A stretch of 64,000 bases of DNA from Lysobacterales bacterium (GTDB lineage: Bacteria > Pseudomonadota > Gammaproteobacteria > Xanthomonadales > Ahniellaceae). The position numbers were made by a program, and so were the translations under genes. The notes below the pieces were generated by a model, which ran no database searches, had not been told where the DNA came from, and saw only the letters and a program-made list of their open reading frames with translations. The stretch spans positions 1-64,000 of the forward strand of contig JACPFU010000038.1 of the NCBI GenBank assembly GCA_016182785.1. Reading direction: 5' to 3'. Shown here piece after piece: positions 1 to 8,273 of this stretch; position 1 is the stretch's first letter, and each line of letters starts with the position of its first letter.

Positions 1-140
1 CTACGGCGATCGCTTCACCCGAGCACTCGCGTAAGATGACCATTGCCTCCGCGCGCGTGCAACCCGATCGCGAGATCGACTCGCTCAGCGCCGCGGGGGA
101 TTTTCAGGAACGCCTCACACACAAAATTTCTGACAGCCCC
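1..140 (+). mobile_element. Right end of an IS256-family insertion sequence (partial)
   Basis: The stretch at 2-34 reads YGDRFTRALA followed by a stop, which resembles the C-terminus of IS256-family transposases. About 105 bases of non-coding sequence follow, ending in a CACACAAAATTTCTGACAG-type tip, the kind of terminal inverted repeat seen in that family. The inferred outer boundary at about 140 coincides with the point where the neighbouring methyltransferase reading frame loses similarity to its family. The rest of the element, its left repeat and the target duplication lie outside the window. Family assignment is from memory of IS256 termini. Confidence 0.7.
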
Positions 141-1773
141 CGCGTGCCGAGTCGTCGGGGATGGGTTCGCCCGTCACCGGCGACGGCTTCATCGTGCGAC
201 CGTCCCAGCGCGTCACCGGCCGCCCCGCCGCATCCGTCACCAGTTCGACCGCGTCATAGGCCAGCACCGCATCGCGGTTCTCGATGTTGCGGAAGTCGCG
301 GATCACCGGCACCGGCGGGCTTACGTCGCCACGCGTGCGGAAGTGCCACTGCAGGTATCCGATCCACAACACCACTTCCGCAATCGCCGCCGCGCGCGGA
401 TTCAGCTCGATGCCGAGCAGGTTGTGCGGGTCCACCGTTTCGCCGCCGAGCGCATCCGCACGCTCGCCGCCGAGCGCCAGCCCGGTCTGGCGGAAGCCGA
501 GTTCATCGAGCGTGTTCAGCACCTCGCCTTCCAGGCGTTTCAGGTGTTCGAGCGTCACGTACAGGAAGTTGCCGCTGCCGCAGGCCGGATCGAGCACCCG
601 CACCGTGCACAGGCGATGGTGGAAACGCTGCAGGGTCGCCACCGCCTCATCGTGCCGGCTCTCGGCTGCCAGCGTCATCGCCGCCGCCTGCGCATCACTC
701 CATTCCGTGCGCAGCGGTTCGATCACCGTCGGCAGCACCAGGCGCTCGACGTAGGCACGCGGCGTGTAATGGGCACCGAGCTTGTGCCGCTCGCTGGTCG
801 AGAGTGCGCGCTCCAGCAGAGTGCCGAAGATCGCCGGCTCGACGTGTTTCCAGTCGGCGCGTGCGGCATCGATCAATAAGCCGACCTGTTCACGATCTAG
901 CGGCAACGTATCCGGCTGCTTGAACAGCTTGCCGTTGAAGCGCAGCACATCACTGGCGAGCACCGCCGAAAAGCCGCCCGCATCCATGTCGCGCCATAAC
1001 TGCGCCAGCATGCGCATCGCCGTGTCCGGCCGCTCCGCGTGCTGCGCCAGCAGGTTGCGGAAGCTGGCCTCGGGCAACAGCCGCACGTCCTCGGCGAACA
1101 TCGTGAACAGGCAGCGCATCAGGAACTGCGCGACCTGTTCGGGCGCATGCCCTGCCCGCTCCAGACTCTTGGCCAACTCGGCCAGGCGCGCGGCGATTTC
1201 GCGCGTGACCCGCGCCGACTCGCGGCTCGGATCGAGCGAGAGCGGATCGGTCCAGACCCGACGCAAGCGATCGAGGATCTCCGGTTTGGCCAGATCGGCC
1301 AGCGCGATGCGATGCGAGCGCGGATCCGGGAATGGCGTGTAGGTTGCGCCCGAGCGCGAGAATTCGGCATACAACTCGATGCGGTTGCCGACATCGACCA
1401 CGACCACGAACGGCGGCCGGCCTTCAGTCGCCGGCAAGGCGCGCGCATACGCCTCCGCCTGCGAACGCGCACGCAATAGTGCGTCGTCGAAGCCCTTGCT
1501 GTGGGTCGCCGCCTTCAGCTTCTTGGATTCGAGGACAAAGGCCCCGCGCCGGTAAAGATCGATGCGCCCGGCGCTGGTCGAGCCATCGCCATGGCGGAAG
1601 GTGATCGGCCGCTCGAACATGTAGTCCTGCGCAACCGTGGCGTGCGGCACCTCGACACCGAGCAATGCGCACAGGTCGATCAGGAAACTCTGCGAGGTCG
1701 ACAGCTCCGAAGCGCTGATGCCCTGCCATTTCGCGATGAAACGCTGCGTCGCATCCATGCTGGCTTCCGTCAC
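115..1773 (-). pseudogene. MmeI-type (type IIG/IIL) restriction-methyltransferase, truncated by the IS element
   Basis: The frame encodes 552 residues matching the N-terminal half of MmeI-like fused restriction/modification enzymes. The N-terminal 230 residues contain a nuclease-like segment with a [14 protein letters not shown] stretch. A helical spacer follows, then the AdoMet-binding motif [10 protein letters not shown] at about residues 395-404. Full enzymes of this family run to about 900 residues or more and carry an NPPF catalytic motif and a target-recognition domain downstream. Here the frame reads PDDSAR and then enters the IS tip, which supplies GGCQKFCV and a TGA stop. The catalytic motif and specificity domain are therefore lost, and I infer loss of modification activity. 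Translation could start at 1773 or at an internal ATG five codons later. Confidence 0.8.
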
Positions 1774-1816
1774 GGCGACATCTCCACGTTCAAGCCGTGA
1801 AGGCTAACGCAAGCCC

Positions 1817-1856
1817 GCCCTCATCCCCAGCCCTTCTCCCGGTGGGAGAAGGGAGA
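1817..1856. repeat. Dispersed CCCTTCTCCC palindrome
   Basis: A perfect 10-bp inverted repeat, CCCTTCTCCC / GGGAGAAGGG, with a 3-base loop lies at 1831-1853 and is preceded by CCCTCATCCCCAG. This layout resembles an intergenic repeat common in Xanthomonadales-type genomes (recalled, not searched). It lies between the broken methyltransferase and the 3' end of tRNA-Leu. It has no downstream T-run, so it is not a convincing intrinsic terminator. Confidence 0.6.
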
Positions 1857-1862
1857 CAACCG

Positions 1863-1948
1863 TGGTGCCCCGGGCCGGACTCGAACCGGCATGGCTTGTG
1901 GCCGGGGGATTTTAAGTCCCCTGCGTCTACCGATTTCGCCACCGGGGC
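1863..1948 (-). tRNA. tRNA-Leu (anticodon TAA)
   Basis: The reverse complement folds as a class II tRNA. The acceptor stem is GCCCCGG/CCGGGGC, the anticodon loop ACTTAAAAT carries TAA, a long variable arm is present, the T-arm is GGTTCGAGTCC, and CCA is encoded. It is the last tRNA of the leftward Gly-Cys-Leu group. Its 3' end faces the accessory DNA with the methyltransferase and IS, the side on which tRNA-targeting islands normally insert. Confidence 0.96.
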
Positions 1949-1979
1949 ATGGGGGCATTGTTGCGGTGATCACGGCAAC

Positions 1980-2005
1980 AAAAAAGCCCGCCGTTGCGGG
2001 CGGGC
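1980..2005 (-). terminator. Intrinsic terminator between tRNA-Cys and tRNA-Leu
   Basis: On the minus strand a GCCCGCC/GGCGGGC stem with a 6-base loop is followed by TTTTTT. It lies directly downstream of tRNA-Cys and upstream of tRNA-Leu, so it could reduce read-through into tRNA-Leu or act in 3' end formation. Confidence 0.75.
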
Positions 2006-2014
2006 TCTTGAGTT

Positions 2015-2088
2015 TGGAGGCCTGGGTCGGAATCGAACCGGCGTTCACGGCTTTGCAGGCCGCTGCATGACCACTCTGCCACCAGGCC
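2015..2088 (-). tRNA. tRNA-Cys (anticodon GCA)
   Basis: The reverse complement gives a 74-nt cloverleaf. The acceptor is GGCCTGG/CCAGGCC, the D-arm contains GCAGAGTGGTCATGC, the anticodon loop is CTGCAAA with GCA, the T-loop is GGTTCGATTCC, and CCA is encoded. It is the middle gene of the Gly-Cys-Leu group. Confidence 0.97.
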
Positions 2089-2136
2089 GGCGGCGGGAAC
2101 GACGCGATCGCGACCGCGGCGTCCGTACCTTAAACA

Positions 2137-2160
2137 AGAAAACCCCGGTTTCCCGAGGTT
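2137..2160 (-). terminator. Intrinsic terminator between tRNA-Gly and tRNA-Cys
   Basis: On the minus strand an AACCTCGG/CCGGGGTT stem (one G-U pair) with a GAAA tetraloop is followed by a short T-rich tract, TTTTCTTG. Its position immediately after tRNA-Gly suggests processing or partial termination inside the tRNA operon. Confidence 0.65.
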
Positions 2161-2170
2161 TCGCTTGATC

Positions 2171-2246
<76 letters not shown>

Positions 2247-2259
2247 TGAGGAGCCGCGC

Positions 2260-2287
2260 ATCTTAATGGCAAAATTTTTCGTGTCAA
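2260..2287 (-). promoter_or_regulatory. Sigma-70 promoter of the tRNA operon
   Basis: On the minus strand a consensus TTGACA (2282-2287) is separated by 16 bases from TAAGAT (2260-2265). A GC-rich discriminator and then tRNA-Gly follow. A GC-rich discriminator is the usual signature of stringently controlled stable-RNA promoters; that regulation is inferred. Confidence 0.75.
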
Positions 2288-2519
2288 CAGCCGCGGAACA
2301 GCCAGTTGTGGGTCAGTGATCAGCCTCGGACGCGAGCGTGACGCGCGGTGCGGCGTCGCCCGAGGACATCATCAGCGTTCCGGCCTGCAGAGCGCCCTGC
2401 GCGCGCCATTCCGAGTCGGCGCGCCGGTCAGCGGAAGATCGTGTGAGGAAGAACCTGCGCGTGGGTGGTCCGAGCCGTTGGCGCTTGGTGACCGCCGAGA
2501 GGGTGGCGCAACTCGCAAA

Positions 2520-2843
2520 TCACAGCTTGGACAAACGTTCCACCATGCGCGTTTGCCAGCCGGGGCCGGTAGCTCTCCACCGCGCCAGTACATCGGGAGG
2601 AATGCGCAAGGTTAGCGGCGTTCTCGCAGCTTGCTTGCCCGGTCCGCGCGTACGCCGTTGCGCCAGTTTCGCGCGCAGTTCCGGCACTGAGCGACTGAGG
2701 ATGGCATCGTCCCATTCGCTGACCTCGGTTCGCGGGTTGTCGATGTCGCGGACCGGTGTCTTGGCTGCAGCGGCCAGTGCAGCCGCGCGCTTGGTCGGAT
2801 CAATGCGACTGGAAGTAGCGGTTCGCTTCACGTTGGTCACCAT
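2520..2843 (-). CDS. brnA: BrnA-family antitoxin
   Basis: This 107-residue protein has a charged N-terminal half, a PxWDDAI-like segment (VSEWDDAIL), and a C-terminal TPLTLRIPPDVLARWRA...GWQTRMVERL ribbon-helix-helix. The latter is the DNA-binding dimerisation fold of BrnA antitoxins. BrnA neutralises the BrnT ribonuclease-like toxin and represses the shared promoter. It begins inside the 3' end of brnT, overlapping by 44 bases, which fits coupled translation and the usual toxin-first order of brnTA. The N-terminal extension is longer than in the shortest family members. Confidence 0.85.
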   Translation of the reverse strand: MVTNVKRTATSSRIDPTKRAAALAAAAKTPVRDIDNPRTEVSEWDDAILSRSVPELRAKLAQRRTRGPGKQAARTPLTLRIPPDVLARWRATGPGWQTRMVERLSKL

Positions 2844-3072
2844 GGCGGCAGGAAATCAGGTGTGGGCCCGCATCGCGATCCGTCCAGACCAGGACCACAA
2901 CGCGATCTGCGAGCCAGCCGAGACTCTTCAACCGCTGCTCTCCGTAGGCTTCACGGCTGTCTTCGATGGTCAACATCGGGAAGTCGAAAACGCTCTCGCA
3001 ATCGGCCAGGTCGATCCCGTGCTTGGCGAGGTTTGCGGCGCGCTTGGCGGCGTCAAAGGTGACCACAGGCAA
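2800..3072 (-). CDS. brnT: BrnT-family toxin
   Basis: The 90-residue protein carries the BrnT pattern. FDAAKRAANLAKHGIDL is at the N-terminus, VFDFPMLTIEDSREAYGEQR follows, and VVVLVWTDRD and ISCRHGDQREANRYF are near the C-terminus. BrnT is a RelE-like ribonuclease toxin that halts translation under stress. The final R-rich segment matches the conserved SARKA-x-RRERRRYE region, with a Cys replacing one small residue. brnA follows and overlaps. The pair lies between pgsA and the tRNA operon, where I expect adjacency in relatives. Confidence 0.87.
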   Translation of the reverse strand: MPVVTFDAAKRAANLAKHGIDLADCESVFDFPMLTIEDSREAYGEQRLKSLGWLADRVVVLVWTDRDAGPHLISCRHGDQREANRYFQSH

Positions 3073-3146
3073 AGCGTAACTACGCTATGCCGCGCCGGCA
3101 AGCATCCGGCAACTGCCTTGTTGGCTGCAATTCCGTTCACCTCGCC

Positions 3147-3710
3147 TCAATCATCGCGGGCGCGGATCACCGGCCAGGCGGCGCGCAGGTAGATCGCGGC
3201 CGACCAGATGGTGAGCACCGCGGCGACGTACAGCAGCCACTCGCCGATGCGGTACACCGGCAGCGTGAGGATCGGTTCGCGCCACAGCAAGAAGGAAATG
3301 GCGACCATCTGCACGATGGTCTTGACCTTGCCGATGCCGGCGACGCGCACGTGGCGCCGCTCGCCGATCTCGGCCATCCACTCGCGCAACGCGGAAATGG
3401 TGATCTCGCGGCCGACGATAATGGCGCAGACGATGGCCATCAGCGGGCTCGGGTCGGCCTGCACGATCAGGAACAGGGTGACGGTGACGGTGAGCTTGTC
3501 CGCGACCGGGTCGAGGAAGGCGCCGAACGAGGACATCTGCCCGAAGCGTCGCGCGATCCAGCCGTCGAGCCAGTCGGTGATCGCGCCGGCGGCGAACATC
3601 AGCGCGGCGACGATGTGCGCGCCCTTGAAGTCGAGATAGAAGGTCGCGACCAGGATCGGCACCAGGGCGATGCGGAACAGCGTCAGCAGGTTGGGGATGG
3701 TGAGCTTCAT
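3147..3710 (-). CDS. pgsA: CDP-diacylglycerol-glycerol-3-phosphate 3-phosphatidyltransferase
   Basis: PgsA transfers the phosphatidyl group of CDP-diacylglycerol to glycerol-3-phosphate, the committed step to phosphatidylglycerol and cardiolipin, in the inner membrane. The 187-residue length is typical. The CDP-alcohol phosphotransferase motif is complete: D46, D49-G50, A53-R54, G63, D67 and D71 in the stretch DWLDGWIARRF...GAFLDPVADK. Several hydrophobic segments surround it. It lies 21 bases downstream of uvrC on the same strand and is the last gene of the leftward series before brnTA. Confidence 0.96.
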   Translation of the reverse strand: MKLTIPNLLTLFRIALVPILVATFYLDFKGAHIVAALMFAAGAITDWLDGWIARRFGQMSSFGAFLDPVADKLTVTVTLFLIVQADPSPLMAIVCAIIVGREITISALREWMAEIGERRHVRVAGIGKVKTIVQMVAISFLLWREPILTLPVYRIGEWLLYVAAVLTIWSAAIYLRAAWPVIRARDD

Positions 3711-3731
3711 GCGGCAAGGCCCCGCAGTGCG

Positions 3732-5555
3732 TCATCGATGCAGGTGCGCATAAATCCTTTCCGCGAGTGCACTGTCAATCCCTCTGGCTTGCATCAATTC
3801 TTCCACACCCGCCCGGGCAATACCCTGCAATCCGCCGAATTGCTTGAGCAGGGCGCTACGGCGACGCGCGCCGATGCCTTCGATTTCGTCGAGCACGCTG
3901 CCGCTGCGCGCTTTTTCGCGACGGCCGCGATGGCCGGCGATCGCGAAGCGGTGGGCTTCGTCGCGCACCGCCTGCAGCGCCAGCAGACCGGGCGAGTCGG
4001 CGCGCGGATGCAGCACGCGACCGCTGTCGGCCAGCACCAGTTCCTCCATGCCGGGCCGACGATCCGGCCCCTTGGAGATGCCGACCACGCGGAGGCCATC
4101 GATGCCGAGTTCGCGAAGCGCGGCGAGCGCCTGGGCGACCTGCCCTGCCCCACCGTCGATCAGCAGCAGGTCGGGCAGGTCGACGCGCTCCTCGATCAAG
4201 CGGCGGAAGCGGCGTGCGATCGCCTGTCGCATCGCGGCATAGTCGTCGCCGGGAGTCACGTCGCGGATGTTGAAGCGCCGGTACAGCGCTTTCTGTGCGC
4301 CGTCCGCGGTCGCCACCACGCAGGAGGCGACGGTACCCTCGCCGAGCGTGTGGCTGATGTCGAAGCATTCGACCCGGCACGGTGCCTGGTCCAGCCCGAG
4401 CAGCGGCACCAGGCCCTGCCAGCGTTCGCGCTGCACCGCGTCGGAACCGAGCTGGGTGCCGAGCGCGATGCCGGCATTGCGCAGCGCCAGCTCGACCAGC
4501 TTCACGCGGTCGCCTCGCTGCGGATGCAGGATCTCGACCTTGCGACCGGCGCGCGCCGTGAGCGCCGCGGCGATCAGGTCGGCATCCTCGATCGGGTGGC
4601 TGAGCAGCAGCGTGCGCGGGGCCGGCAGCTCGGCGTAGTGCTGCGACACGAAGGCACCGAGCACTTCTGTGGGCGTCGCGTTTTCGGTCGCGCGCAGCAG
4701 CCAATGGCGGCTGCCGAGGCTGGTGCCGTCGCGGAAGAACAGGGCCTGCACGCAGCCGACGCCGGCGCCGACCACGCAGGCAAGCACGTCGGCGTCCTGC
4801 TCGTTGCCGGTCACGAACTGTTTGGCCTGCATCTGGCGCAGGTGCGCAATCTCGTCGCGCAGGCTGGCCGCCTGCTCGAAGTCGAGCGCGGCGCTGGCCT
4901 GTTCCATCGCGGCGACCAGTTCGTCGATCACGAGCGGCAGGCGCCCTTCCAGGAACATGCCGGCGTGGCGCACGTCGCGGGCGTAGTCCGCAGCCGTGAC
5001 CAGCCCGACGCAGGGCCCGGTGCAGCGCCGGATCTGGTACTGCAGGCAGGGTCGCGAACGGTTGCGGAAGAAGCTGTCGCTGCAATTGCGCAGCCGGAAC
5101 AGCTTGTGCAGGCGGTTCAGCGTTTCACGCACCGCGACCACGCTCGGGTACGGTCCGAAATAGCGCCCCCGGGCCTTGCGCGCGCCGCGATGGAAGCCAA
5201 GGCGCGGGAACTCGTCGCCGCTCAGGAAGATCGAGGGATAGCCCTTGCTGTCCTTGAGCAGCACGTTGTAGCGCGGCTTCAACGACTTGATCAGCTCGTT
5301 TTCCAGGATCAGCGCCTCGGCCTCGGTGCGCACCACCGTGGTCTCGATTGCCGCGACCTGGGCCACCATCGCCGCGATGCGCGGTTCCAGCTGCGGCCGC
5401 GCGAAGTAGCTGGCGACGCGCTTGCGCAGGCTCTTGGCCTTGCCGACGTAGAGCAGCGCGCCAGCGGCGTCGAGCATGCGATAGACGCCCGGCGCACTGC
5501 CGAGCCCGCGCGCGAAGGCGCGCCCGTCGAAGGCCGGCGGCGACGGCTCGGCCAT
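3732..5555 (-). CDS. uvrC: UvrABC excinuclease subunit C
   Basis: UvrC makes the 3' and 5' incisions around lesions in nucleotide excision repair after UvrA/UvrB loading. The 607-residue protein has the GIY-YIG nuclease at its N-terminus (GVYRMLDAAGALLYVGKAK), and a cysteine cluster CLQYQIRRCTGPC near residues 150-160. It also has a UVR segment (LDFEQAASLRDEIAHLR), the RNase H-like C-terminal nuclease with CFDISH and LLIDGGAGQ, and terminal helix-hairpin-helix repeats (IEGIGARRRSALLKQFGG). It starts 4 bases after the NHL gene stop and is followed closely by pgsA. Confidence 0.97.
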   Translation of the reverse strand: MAEPSPPAFDGRAFARGLGSAPGVYRMLDAAGALLYVGKAKSLRKRVASYFARPQLEPRIAAMVAQVAAIETTVVRTEAEALILENELIKSLKPRYNVLLKDSKGYPSIFLSGDEFPRLGFHRGARKARGRYFGPYPSVVAVRETLNRLHKLFRLRNCSDSFFRNRSRPCLQYQIRRCTGPCVGLVTAADYARDVRHAGMFLEGRLPLVIDELVAAMEQASAALDFEQAASLRDEIAHLRQMQAKQFVTGNEQDADVLACVVGAGVGCVQALFFRDGTSLGSRHWLLRATENATPTEVLGAFVSQHYAELPAPRTLLLSHPIEDADLIAAALTARAGRKVEILHPQRGDRVKLVELALRNAGIALGTQLGSDAVQRERWQGLVPLLGLDQAPCRVECFDISHTLGEGTVASCVVATADGAQKALYRRFNIRDVTPGDDYAAMRQAIARRFRRLIEERVDLPDLLLIDGGAGQVAQALAALRELGIDGLRVVGISKGPDRRPGMEELVLADSGRVLHPRADSPGLLALQAVRDEAHRFAIAGHRGRREKARSGSVLDEIEGIGARRRSALLKQFGGLQGIARAGVEELMQARGIDSALAERIYAHLHR

Positions 5556-5559
5556 GCGC

Positions 5560-6987
5560 TTACTCGCCGATCGGCAGGCGCGTCACTCGACCATTGCTGG
5601 TGTCGATGCGCACCACTTCATGCGCGCCGGTGTTGGCGACGAACAGCTTGCCCGGCAGGCTGGCGATCCCGGCCGGCTGGTGGAACTTGTAGGCCAGGTT
5701 GATCGACTTGGCGCCGCCGCCGCGCAGCGAAAGCGCCTTGAGCTTGTCGTTGTAGGTGTCGACCAGCCACAGGATCTGGCCGTTGGCATCGGCGGCGATG
5801 CTCATCGGGTGCTGCAGCCGCACCTGCGCCGGCGGCCCGTCGACGTCGCCGAACTCGTACAGACCGGCACCGACCAGCGTCTGCACGCGGCCGTCGCTGC
5901 GTACCGCGCGGATCGCCGAGCCGTCGGCGTCGGCGACATAGAGCACCTGGTTCACGTAGGCCAGGCCGGTCGGCTTGGCAAAGGTCGCGAACATGCCGTC
6001 ACCGTCGTCGCGACCGATCTTGCCGGTGCCGCTGTACAGGTTCAGGCGCTTGCGGCTGAGGTCCAGTGCCCAGATCTGGTGCTGGCCGGCCATCGCGATC
6101 AGCAGCTTCTCTCCGGCCGCGACGATGTCCCAAGGCGAGTTCAGCGCCACCGTGGTCGGCTCGGAGTAGTCCTGCGTGGCCGGGCGACCGTGCTGGCCGG
6201 TGCCGGCGATGGTGTCGACCTCGCCGGTGATCATGTGCACGCGGCGGATGCAGTGGTTGCCGCGGTCGGCGACGTAGAGCATGTCCTTGATCAGCGCCAT
6301 CCCCTGCGGGTCGTGGAAGGCGGCGTCGCCGAACTTGCCATCCAGGTAACCGGTGGTGCTGGTGCCGATCTGGCGGATGATGCGGCCGTCGTGGTTGCAC
6401 TCGAGCACGCGGTTGTGCCCGGAGTCGGCCACGAACAGCGCGGTCTCGGTGGCCATCAGCTTGCCCGGGAAGCTCAACGCCGTGCGGGGTTCCGGGCGGC
6501 TGACGGTCTGCGTCGGTTCGTAGAAGCGGATGTCGCGATTGGCGGCGTCTTCGAGGAGCGAGCCAACCAGCGCGTCGATCTGCGCGCGGTTGCCCTCCCC
6601 GGCCACGACCGCGGCGATGCGGCCCTCGGCGTCGAGCACCGCCACCGACGGCCAGGCCTGGATGCCGAATTGGCGCCACGCCACCCAGTCGGCATCGTTC
6701 GCGACCGGGTGCGCGACGTGCATGCGGTTGATCGCCTTGAGCAGGTTGTCGGGCTGGCGCTCGTGGTCGAACTTCGGGGTGTGGATGCCGATCACGCTGA
6801 GCCCGTCATGGTGGCGGGTCTCGACCGAGCGCAGTTCCTGCAGCATGTGCAGCGAGTTGACGTTCGCGGCATTGAAGAAGTGCAGCAGCACGACGCGGCC
6901 GCGCATCTTCTCCAGCACCGGCGCCTGCTGCACGTTCAGCCATTGCAGCGTGGGCGGCAACTCGGGTGCGATCGGGTTCGCGGCCAT
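5560..6987 (-). CDS. Thioredoxin-like/NHL-repeat protein (NHLRC2-like) lacking the CXXC motif
   Basis: The 475-residue protein has two parts. Residues 1 to about 150 form a thioredoxin-like fold (GRVVLLHFFNAANVNSLHMLQEL...IGIHTPKFDHE...WVAWRQFGIQAWPSVAVLD). The remainder is an NHL beta-propeller with repeats such as GNHCIRRVHMITGEVDTIAGTG. The architecture matches NHLRC2-type proteins. In those the region after the first strand normally reads C-C-I-N-C; here it is NAANVNS, with no redox cysteine pair. No signal peptide is evident. It is translated just upstream of uvrC. Function is unknown; a non-redox scaffold role is inference. Confidence 0.85.
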   Translation of the reverse strand: MAANPIAPELPPTLQWLNVQQAPVLEKMRGRVVLLHFFNAANVNSLHMLQELRSVETRHHDGLSVIGIHTPKFDHERQPDNLLKAINRMHVAHPVANDADWVAWRQFGIQAWPSVAVLDAEGRIAAVVAGEGNRAQIDALVGSLLEDAANRDIRFYEPTQTVSRPEPRTALSFPGKLMATETALFVADSGHNRVLECNHDGRIIRQIGTSTTGYLDGKFGDAAFHDPQGMALIKDMLYVADRGNHCIRRVHMITGEVDTIAGTGQHGRPATQDYSEPTTVALNSPWDIVAAGEKLLIAMAGQHQIWALDLSRKRLNLYSGTGKIGRDDGDGMFATFAKPTGLAYVNQVLYVADADGSAIRAVRSDGRVQTLVGAGLYEFGDVDGPPAQVRLQHPMSIAADANGQILWLVDTYNDKLKALSLRGGGAKSINLAYKFHQPAGIASLPGKLFVANTGAHEVVRIDTSNGRVTRLPIGE

Positions 6988-6990
6988 GCT

Positions 6991-7479
6991 CTACTCCGTA
7001 AGCCTGTGCCCGGCATTATGCAGGCGCAGCAGATGTTTGGTCAGTCCTGCGATGCCTTCGCGGATCTGGCCGAAACTGGCGTCGAAGTCGGCACGCGTGC
7101 CGGAGTACGGATCGGCCACCTCGTCGCGCGGTCGACCGGCGAACTCAAGCAGCAGGCGGATGCGCCCGCTCGCCTGCGGCGGTGCCAGTGCCCGCAGGGC
7201 CGCGAGGTTCTGGCGGTCCATGGCGATGACCAGGTCGAAGCGGCTGAAGTCGCCGATCTCGACCTGGCGCGCCCGGTGTGCGCCGAGGTCCATGCCGTGG
7301 TCGGCCGCGAGCGATCGCGCGCGGGCGTCGGCGGGGTGCCCGGCATGGAAGTCGAGCGTGCCCGCGGAGTCGATCCCGACCAGGCCGCCGAGGCCTGCGG
7401 CCGCAAACGCGCGTCCTGCCTCGACCGCGGCCAGGGGCGAGCGGCAGATGTTTCCCATGCAGACAAAAAGTATTTGCAT
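6991..7479 (-). CDS. Low-molecular-weight protein tyrosine phosphatase
   Basis: The 162-residue protein begins MQILFVCMGNICRSP, containing the C7-x5-R13 phosphate-binding loop of LMW phosphatases. EVADPYSG supplies the general-acid aspartate. The start at 7479 places this motif at the N-terminus as in the family; the upstream open frame has no similarity. It lies 20 bases downstream of kdsB. The kdsB-phosphatase adjacency is common in gammaproteobacteria. Such enzymes often dephosphorylate bacterial tyrosine kinases of polysaccharide export (Wzb-like), but no cognate kinase lies in this window. Confidence 0.9.
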   Translation of the reverse strand: MQILFVCMGNICRSPLAAVEAGRAFAAAGLGGLVGIDSAGTLDFHAGHPADARARSLAADHGMDLGAHRARQVEIGDFSRFDLVIAMDRQNLAALRALAPPQASGRIRLLLEFAGRPRDEVADPYSGTRADFDASFGQIREGIAGLTKHLLRLHNAGHRLTE

Positions 7480-7499
7480 CAGATGCTTGTGTGACGTTT

Positions 7500-8273
7500 C
7501 TAAAGTGAATTCACTTGTGCGAGCAGTGCTTCCACGCGTGCCAGGTCGGCTTCGGTGTCGACGCCGGCCGGGAATGGCTCTGGCGCCAAGGCCACCGCGA
7601 TCCGCTCCCCCGCCTCCAGTACCCGCAGCTGTTCCAGCGACTCCACCCGCTCCAGCGTGCCCGGCGGCATCGCCCGGTAGCGCTTCAGGAACCCGGCCCG
7701 ATAGCCGTAGATGCCGATGTGGCGCAGGAACGGAACGCCCTGCGGCAGCGATTCGCGGCCGGCGGCGAAGGCGTCGCGCGGCCACGGGATCGGGGCGCGG
7801 CTGAAGTAGAGCGCGTCGCCATTGCCGGCGCGGACCAGCTTGACGCAGCTCGGCGAGAACAGCTCCGCGGCGTCGAGCAGCGGCGTCGCCAGGGTGGCAA
7901 CCGCGGCGGTGCTGGCGGCCAGGGTGGCGGCCACGGTGCGGATGCCGCTGACCGGGGCCAGCGGTTCATCGCCCTGCAGGTTCACGACGATGCGCTCGTC
8001 GCTCCAGCCGAGCTGCTCGGCCACCTCGGCCAGGCGGTCGGTGCCCGAGGGGTGGTCGCCACGGGTCATGCAGACGCGCGCGGCGGTACCGGCGATGGCG
8101 TCGGCGATGCGTTCGTCGTCGGTGGCGACGACCACTTCGCCGGCGCCCGCCGCCAGGGCGCGGTCGACCACGTGTGCGATCAGCGGTCGCCCCTGGAGCA
8201 GTCGCAGCGGCTTGCCGGGCAGGCGGCTCGCGCCGTAGCGGGCGGGAATGGCGACGCAGAAGTCGAGGTTCAT
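7500..8273 (-). CDS. kdsB: 3-deoxy-manno-octulosonate cytidylyltransferase (CMP-KDO synthetase)
   Basis: KdsB activates KDO with CTP so that it can be added to lipid A. The 257-residue protein has the expected N-terminal nucleotide-binding signature ([17 protein letters not shown]), the metal-site pair [17 protein letters not shown] near residue 100, and RHIGIYGYR. The start at 8273 aligns with the family; the longer open frame upstream is lpxK read in another frame. The start codon overlaps the lpxK stop by four bases, so the two are translationally coupled. The small Trm112-like gene found between lpxK and kdsB in some relatives is absent. Confidence 0.96.
   Translation of the reverse strand: MNLDFCVAIPARYGASRLPGKPLRLLQGRPLIAHVVDRALAAGAGEVVVATDDERIADAIAGTAARVCMTRGDHPSGTDRLAEVAEQLGWSDERIVVNLQGDEPLAPVSGIRTVAATLAASTAAVATLATPLLDAAELFSPSCVKLVRAGNGDALYFSRAPIPWPRDAFAAGRESLPQGVPFLRHIGIYGYRAGFLKRYRAMPPGTLERVESLEQLRVLEAGERIAVALAPEPFPAGVDTEADLARVEALLAQVNSL

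Noticed and set aside
3087..7494. Two long plus-strand frames (871 and 646 codons) opposite uvrC, pgsA and the NHL gene
   Set aside because: Antisense shadows of genes with complete family signatures; no plausible starts or domains.
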